A stretch of DNA of 64,000 nt from Varroa destructor (taxonomy: Eukaryota; Arthropoda; Arachnida; Mesostigmata; Varroidae): the NCBI RefSeq assembly GCF_002443255.2, contig NW_019211457.1, positions 25,226,921-25,290,920 on the forward strand, given 5' to 3'. The position numbers and the translations under genes were made by a program. The notes under the pieces are model-generated. The model ran no database searches. It was not told where the DNA came from and was given only the letters and a program-made list of their open reading frames with translations. Positions 60,466 to 64,000 of this stretch are shown here, piece by piece. Position 1 is the stretch's first letter; each line of letters opens with the position of its first letter.

Positions 60466-62785
60466 ATTTCTAGCGGAGTGCTGCGATGTCGTGCTTATTT
60501 CGTTACTGCTGATGAAAGCTGCTATTGTTACAAGGCTGTCTTAGGGTCTGGAAGTCATTTTGTTATAGACCAACACATTAGTTGCTCCGTTTAAGCGGCA
60601 GTTTTCAAAAAAACAGGAATAAAAACGGAGACACTATAGAATTTTTAGATGCTTGCGGTCTCTATTTATTTGTCTGTCTGTTTGTCAATCGATATGGGCC
60701 AGACTAACAGTAGCGTGCCCACCTTACGTTGGAAAACGACGCCAGAGCACTCGCTGTCATAGGCACTTGCCCTCGCGACTTTTATCAGTAGTTATTGCCA
60801 AGGAAAGAAGACGCACTAATAAGCAAGCAAGCGTTTACTAGAGTTACGTAAAGATCTTCCTGTTGTATAGTGTCGCTATGGCTTTCATGTACAGTAGATC
60901 ATATCATGGCCTGGCATTAGGTGTTGTAGCTCCTTACAGCTGGCGGCAACAGGCGAAGTAAATCAGTATGTTGGGGCAAGTCAAGCGCTAACCACATTAC
61001 CCCACCCTCGAACCTAGTTAATAAAAAAACAACTGAATTAGCTAGTTCTCGCTGAGCCTGTATCTGTTTGTCCCTGCAGTCGTCAACGGCCTCTTTGTTC
61101 AAATAGCCATCCGACCACCTTCACATCGTTTAGCCGCTACATTAACCACTAAGACTGTTACTTAGTATTTTATATTGAATGTTGATTCTATTCTGGTTGT
61201 TCCCCTTGCGTTGTAAACATAAAACACAGGGTTAGCGGTACGTCGTGCGGAGATGCCGTGTTGGGACATCTAAGGTGCTTTGTACGACCTTTCACTGACG
61301 TATCTGTGCTTTCTTACGGGTACCAGTGCAGTATGTACGTACACCGTGTAGCCAACACTGGATATGAAGCAACCTTTCCCACAGATGGTGGTACTTCTGG
61401 CCATCGTGTGCAGTCAATATCGGCTATCAGCCTCTAGTCAACAAAACCAAACAAATCATGTTCACAGTCACAAAAGAAGCATAACTTGTATTTAGCAGCA
61501 CTGAAGATCTGGCAGTCGATCAGAACAAGATTATAATTTCTAAAAGCTGTGTTGCAGTCAGCCCCCTCCTACCCACCGCATGCAACATAGAAATACAACT
61601 AGGTTGTAACGACAATAACAATAGCCCTGTTCATCGTATCGAGGCACACGAAATATATTGGCGTAACTGCCCGTTGAAACGCTCCGGGTAATCAATGTGT
61701 CGATTGGCAAGCAACGCCACATACGCGATACGTAGCCATGAATGTAAGAAAGAAATCAACGGTATCATGCGCGCTGACCCTATATGTTTCACCTAAGTGC
61801 GTAGATGTGGTGCGTCGTGAGTGAATCGCTCATACGTCATATATAGCTAAGGCAGTTGTTGAATCGCATCCGTTCTTATGGAACAAAGAGCATATACGAC
61901 GTACCTGCATGACTGATATACATATACTGTTTGATACTCCCAGAGATCTAAAAGCTGAGGCGGATCAGTCAGAATAGGGATGAGGACGCTGGACTCATCC
62001 CTATTTGGACCAGACCTCAGACCCATAATATGCACGACACCTGTACAACTATCCTTATAACTCCGTCTTAACCTTTCGTAATTCTTACTTTGCATATGTA
62101 TGTGTATAAATTTGCGCCCCTATATATGTGCACGGCAAGTAGATTCCATGGTGAGATTGATCTCTTTGGATACAGCCAAAAACTACAGGTTTTTCTGACC
62201 ATAAAAATAAACTAGTGCCGAAGAACGATTCTGGGCGCTTCAGATAGAAGTGCGTACGGAAGCGTTAGGCTCTAGCGAGGCTATAAGATCAAAAATATGT
62301 TGGAATTCGAGTCGCCGTAATAGCGGTGAACCAAAGGTCAATTTAGCGCTCGCTTTCGCTACAGTAGTAGATACGCCCCCGCTCACAGATACGCAAGAAT
62401 TAGTTCCAAACGAGTGAGAGACTGGCTGTAGTAATGGGCTTCTTCGTCTGCGTACTTCTGCTTCATTCAGACAAGCCTTATTGATTCATGTGGTCGCGTT
62501 AGCGGTTTTACGACGTAATGGGGGATGTTGGCAGCTAGGCATTTAGGATCAGGGGTGCTATTTTGGGATGAAGTGTGGCTAAAAAGCTTCGAGTGGACTA
62601 GTTGACATTAACGACATGGCCCGGTAGGGGCGAATCTAGAGTAATTGGACTGGCGTGCCTATGTGTATAGGAATTATCGTGCGTGTGGCACGTTCAGTCT
62701 GCTTGTTTGTCCCGGTTATTACAGCCGTCACGATGTAGACAGCGGGAGGCGTCGAACAGAGTTAGTCGGTAACATTGCGCTGTGA
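60466..62785. other. Intron or intergenic DNA
   Basis: No supported exon. Contains the 12-bp perfect hairpin at 61973-62005. An acceptor-like site at about 62724 (TTGTCCCGGTTATTACAG) is followed by a good donor at 62790 (ACCAG|GTGAGC), but every frame between them contains a stop. Confidence 0.6.
61973..62005. repeat. Hairpin, 12-bp perfect stem, 9-base loop
   Basis: AATAGGGATGAG at 61973-61984 pairs exactly with CTCATCCCTATT at 61994-62005; the loop is GACGCTGGA. Confidence 0.85.
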
Positions 62786-62998
62786 CCAGGTGAGCAGGAA
62801 CCCAGCGTCGAGTGGATGGGACATTGTCGCCCGACCAGCTTGCGGCGATACACGCCGCAATGGAAGTACTTCCAGCTAGCGCCCGATGAACTGCCGACCA
62901 CTTCGTCGTTATTGGAAGTTCTATTTAAAGCCGATTTTGTAGCAAACATTCGCAGCCGTCTTCACGACAATTGTAACGGTACGGCAATGATATTTTAA
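62786..62998 (+). CDS. Candidate terminal exon or small frame, 70 codons
   Basis: Open from just after TGA (62783-62785) to TAA at 62996-62998, with an ATG at 62816. The translation (W-M-G-H-C-R-P-T-S-L-R-R-Y, then W-K-Y-F-Q-L-A-P-D-E-L-P, then L-L-E-V-L-F-K-A-D-F-V-A-N-I-R-S-R-L) has an ordinary amino-acid mix and a helix-like C-terminal half. The minus strand is also open (62728-62949) with mostly C or G at third positions but a less natural Ser/Gly/Arg-heavy product. No clean acceptor was found. The family is not recognised. Confidence 0.28.
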   Translation, partial: PGEQEPSVEWMGHCRPTSLRRYTPQWKYFQLAPDELPTTSSLLEVLFKADFVANIRSRLHDNCNGTAMIF

Positions 62999-63041
62999 CT
63001 TCTAACGACGGTATAATTCTATCGATGCCGTGAAGGAATGC

Positions 63042-63070
63042 GGGAGTGCCAGATTTGCTCTGGCACTCCC
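63042..63070. repeat. Hairpin, 12-bp perfect stem, 5-base loop
   Basis: GGGAGTGCCAGA at 63042-63053 and TCTGGCACTCCC at 63059-63070 pair without mismatch around TTTGC. It lies about 45 bases after the stop of the frame ending at 62998, so it could sit in that transcript's 3' region. Confidence 0.88.
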
Positions 63071-63265
63071 ACACTTCGACATTTTACTGTATAAATGTAT
63101 AACAGCTTATTGTCGAAAAATCGAAGCGCAATGAAACGGTGGTGAAATGGAGGATGAGTAAAATGGGAAAGACGGAAAAAACCTTTACCGCCCACGAAAA
63201 AGTAGAAGCACAAAACATTGACAGCAGAAAATTAGCTTTGCGATTACGTTGAGATATTTTTTTGT

Positions 63266-63664
63266 ATGTGGCTAGATATATCGCTAGTTTCGACACGAAG
63301 GACAGCCGCAGGCGACGTTGGTATCGGTGCACCTGTTGCCGGCGTGAAAAGAAGGGATTCTTTTCGTGGAAGTGGAGCTGGGTGCGCAGGAGGCCAGCTC
63401 GTCTGTAAAGAAAAAAAAGATTGTAATAGCAGAGATAATTCGTGCGTTGCTTTGAAAATGCACGTTCTTATAGCACAACGCAAAAACAAGTCGTATTACC
63501 GCGCGATGTGCATGAACACATGGGGTACGTTCCAAAAAGATACGCTAAATAGGAAGCAGCTAATTTGTAACTATGATCAGCTTTTACCGCGATTGGTTCT
63601 ACAGGAAGAGCCCTTCAAGGCGAAATTTAAAAAAAACAATTACATCTATTACCGTACCATGTAA
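63266..63664 (+). CDS. Uncharacterised open frame, 132 codons
   Basis: ATG at 63266 to TAA at 63662-63664. The N-terminal third is Gly/Ala/Arg-rich (G-D-V-G-I-G-A-P-V-A-G-V; S-F-R-G-S-G-A-G-C-A-G-G). The middle has several Cys and Lys (C-K-E-K-K-D-C-N-S-R-D-N-S-C) and the end is basic and aromatic (F-K-A-K-F-K-K-N-N-Y-I-Y-Y). No signal peptide or membrane segment is evident. AGs at 63301-63310 and a weak GTAAAG donor at 63405 could make the first part a separate exon. The length is near chance expectation for the window; two minus-strand frames overlap it. The family is not recognised. Confidence 0.25.
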   Translation: MWLDISLVSTRRTAAGDVGIGAPVAGVKRRDSFRGSGAGCAGGQLVCKEKKDCNSRDNSCVALKMHVLIAQRKNKSYYRAMCMNTWGTFQKDTLNRKQLICNYDQLLPRLVLQEEPFKAKFKKNNYIYYRTM

Positions 63665-64000
63665 CATGACTGTTTGCTTGCGGAGTCGTTCTTAATGATC
63701 TTGCTAATTATGGAACGTTAATTACATTGGGCATCTTATATAGGCGGATTTATCGAGGGGATTAGGGGAATGCCGAATCATGTGCTTACGATGTTCTATT
63801 TGTATCTCCCCTGATAGGCTACTTTGGGTTAAACCATCTTCACATTTGGTCCCTGGTACTCAACCATCCTTTTGCAGTAGTTGAAGGTCGCCATTGGCTT
63901 TTTAACCACCTTATACGATACCTAGGATATGGCAGCGCTGTTGAAATCCTATTCTCGTAAATGGTGCTTATTTAGCTAACGAAAACATACAAAAGTAAAA

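Noticed and set aside
62724..62790. Interval between a good acceptor and a good donor
   Set aside because: All three frames contain a stop before the donor, so it cannot be a coding internal exon.
1..64000. CRISPR array, transposon with terminal repeats, rRNA, or phage/defence locus
   Set aside because: No regularly spaced direct repeats, long terminal repeats, transposase or reverse-transcriptase motifs, or rRNA-like sequence was seen on either strand.

Overview
This window looks like nuclear DNA from an invertebrate eukaryote. The longest uninterrupted reading frames are only about 155-158 codons, roughly what chance allows at this base composition (about 40% G+C by eye). There are no operons, no ribosome-binding sites and no tRNA or rRNA genes that I could find. 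Many (TA)n and other microsatellites are present, plus one 100-base scaffold gap of N. CpG dinucleotides are frequent rather than depleted, which argues against a vertebrate. A mite- or other arthropod-like genome with long introns would fit, but that is inference, not identification.

No complete, recognisable gene is present. What can be supported is a set of candidate exons, each an open frame bounded by splice-like signals. On the + strand they are densest at the right end (about 55.8-63.7 kb): 55821-55995, 56078-56255, 57684-57993, 59214-59437, 60284-60465, 62786-62998 and 63266-63664. The first pair that can be joined in phase is 56078-56255 to 57684-57993, and this is the best gene model in the window. 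Minus-strand candidates are 9648-9823 (hydrophobic, with branch point, acceptor and donor), a three-exon in-phase chain at 31518-30982 inside a local GC-rich island, and 50806-50645. A small secreted-peptide candidate lies at 18943-19140 (+), after a possible 74-base intron.

The rest (roughly 1-9.6, 9.9-18.8, 19.2-30.9, 31.6-50.4 and 50.9-55.8 kb) reads as intron or intergenic sequence. It holds microsatellites, short perfect palindromes and hairpins, at least five perfect TGACGTCA (CRE-type) octamers, and scattered single-exon candidates. I found no transposase, reverse transcriptase, CRISPR array or defence-like locus. The only hint of a mobile element is a short frame with a DTGCS motif at 23266-23499 on the minus strand.

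Most exon calls are low confidence. At this stop-codon density about four in ten random acceptor-like sites are followed by an open frame of 30 codons in one of three frames, so short candidates need transcript or homology support. No previously undescribed system can be claimed from sequence reading alone.
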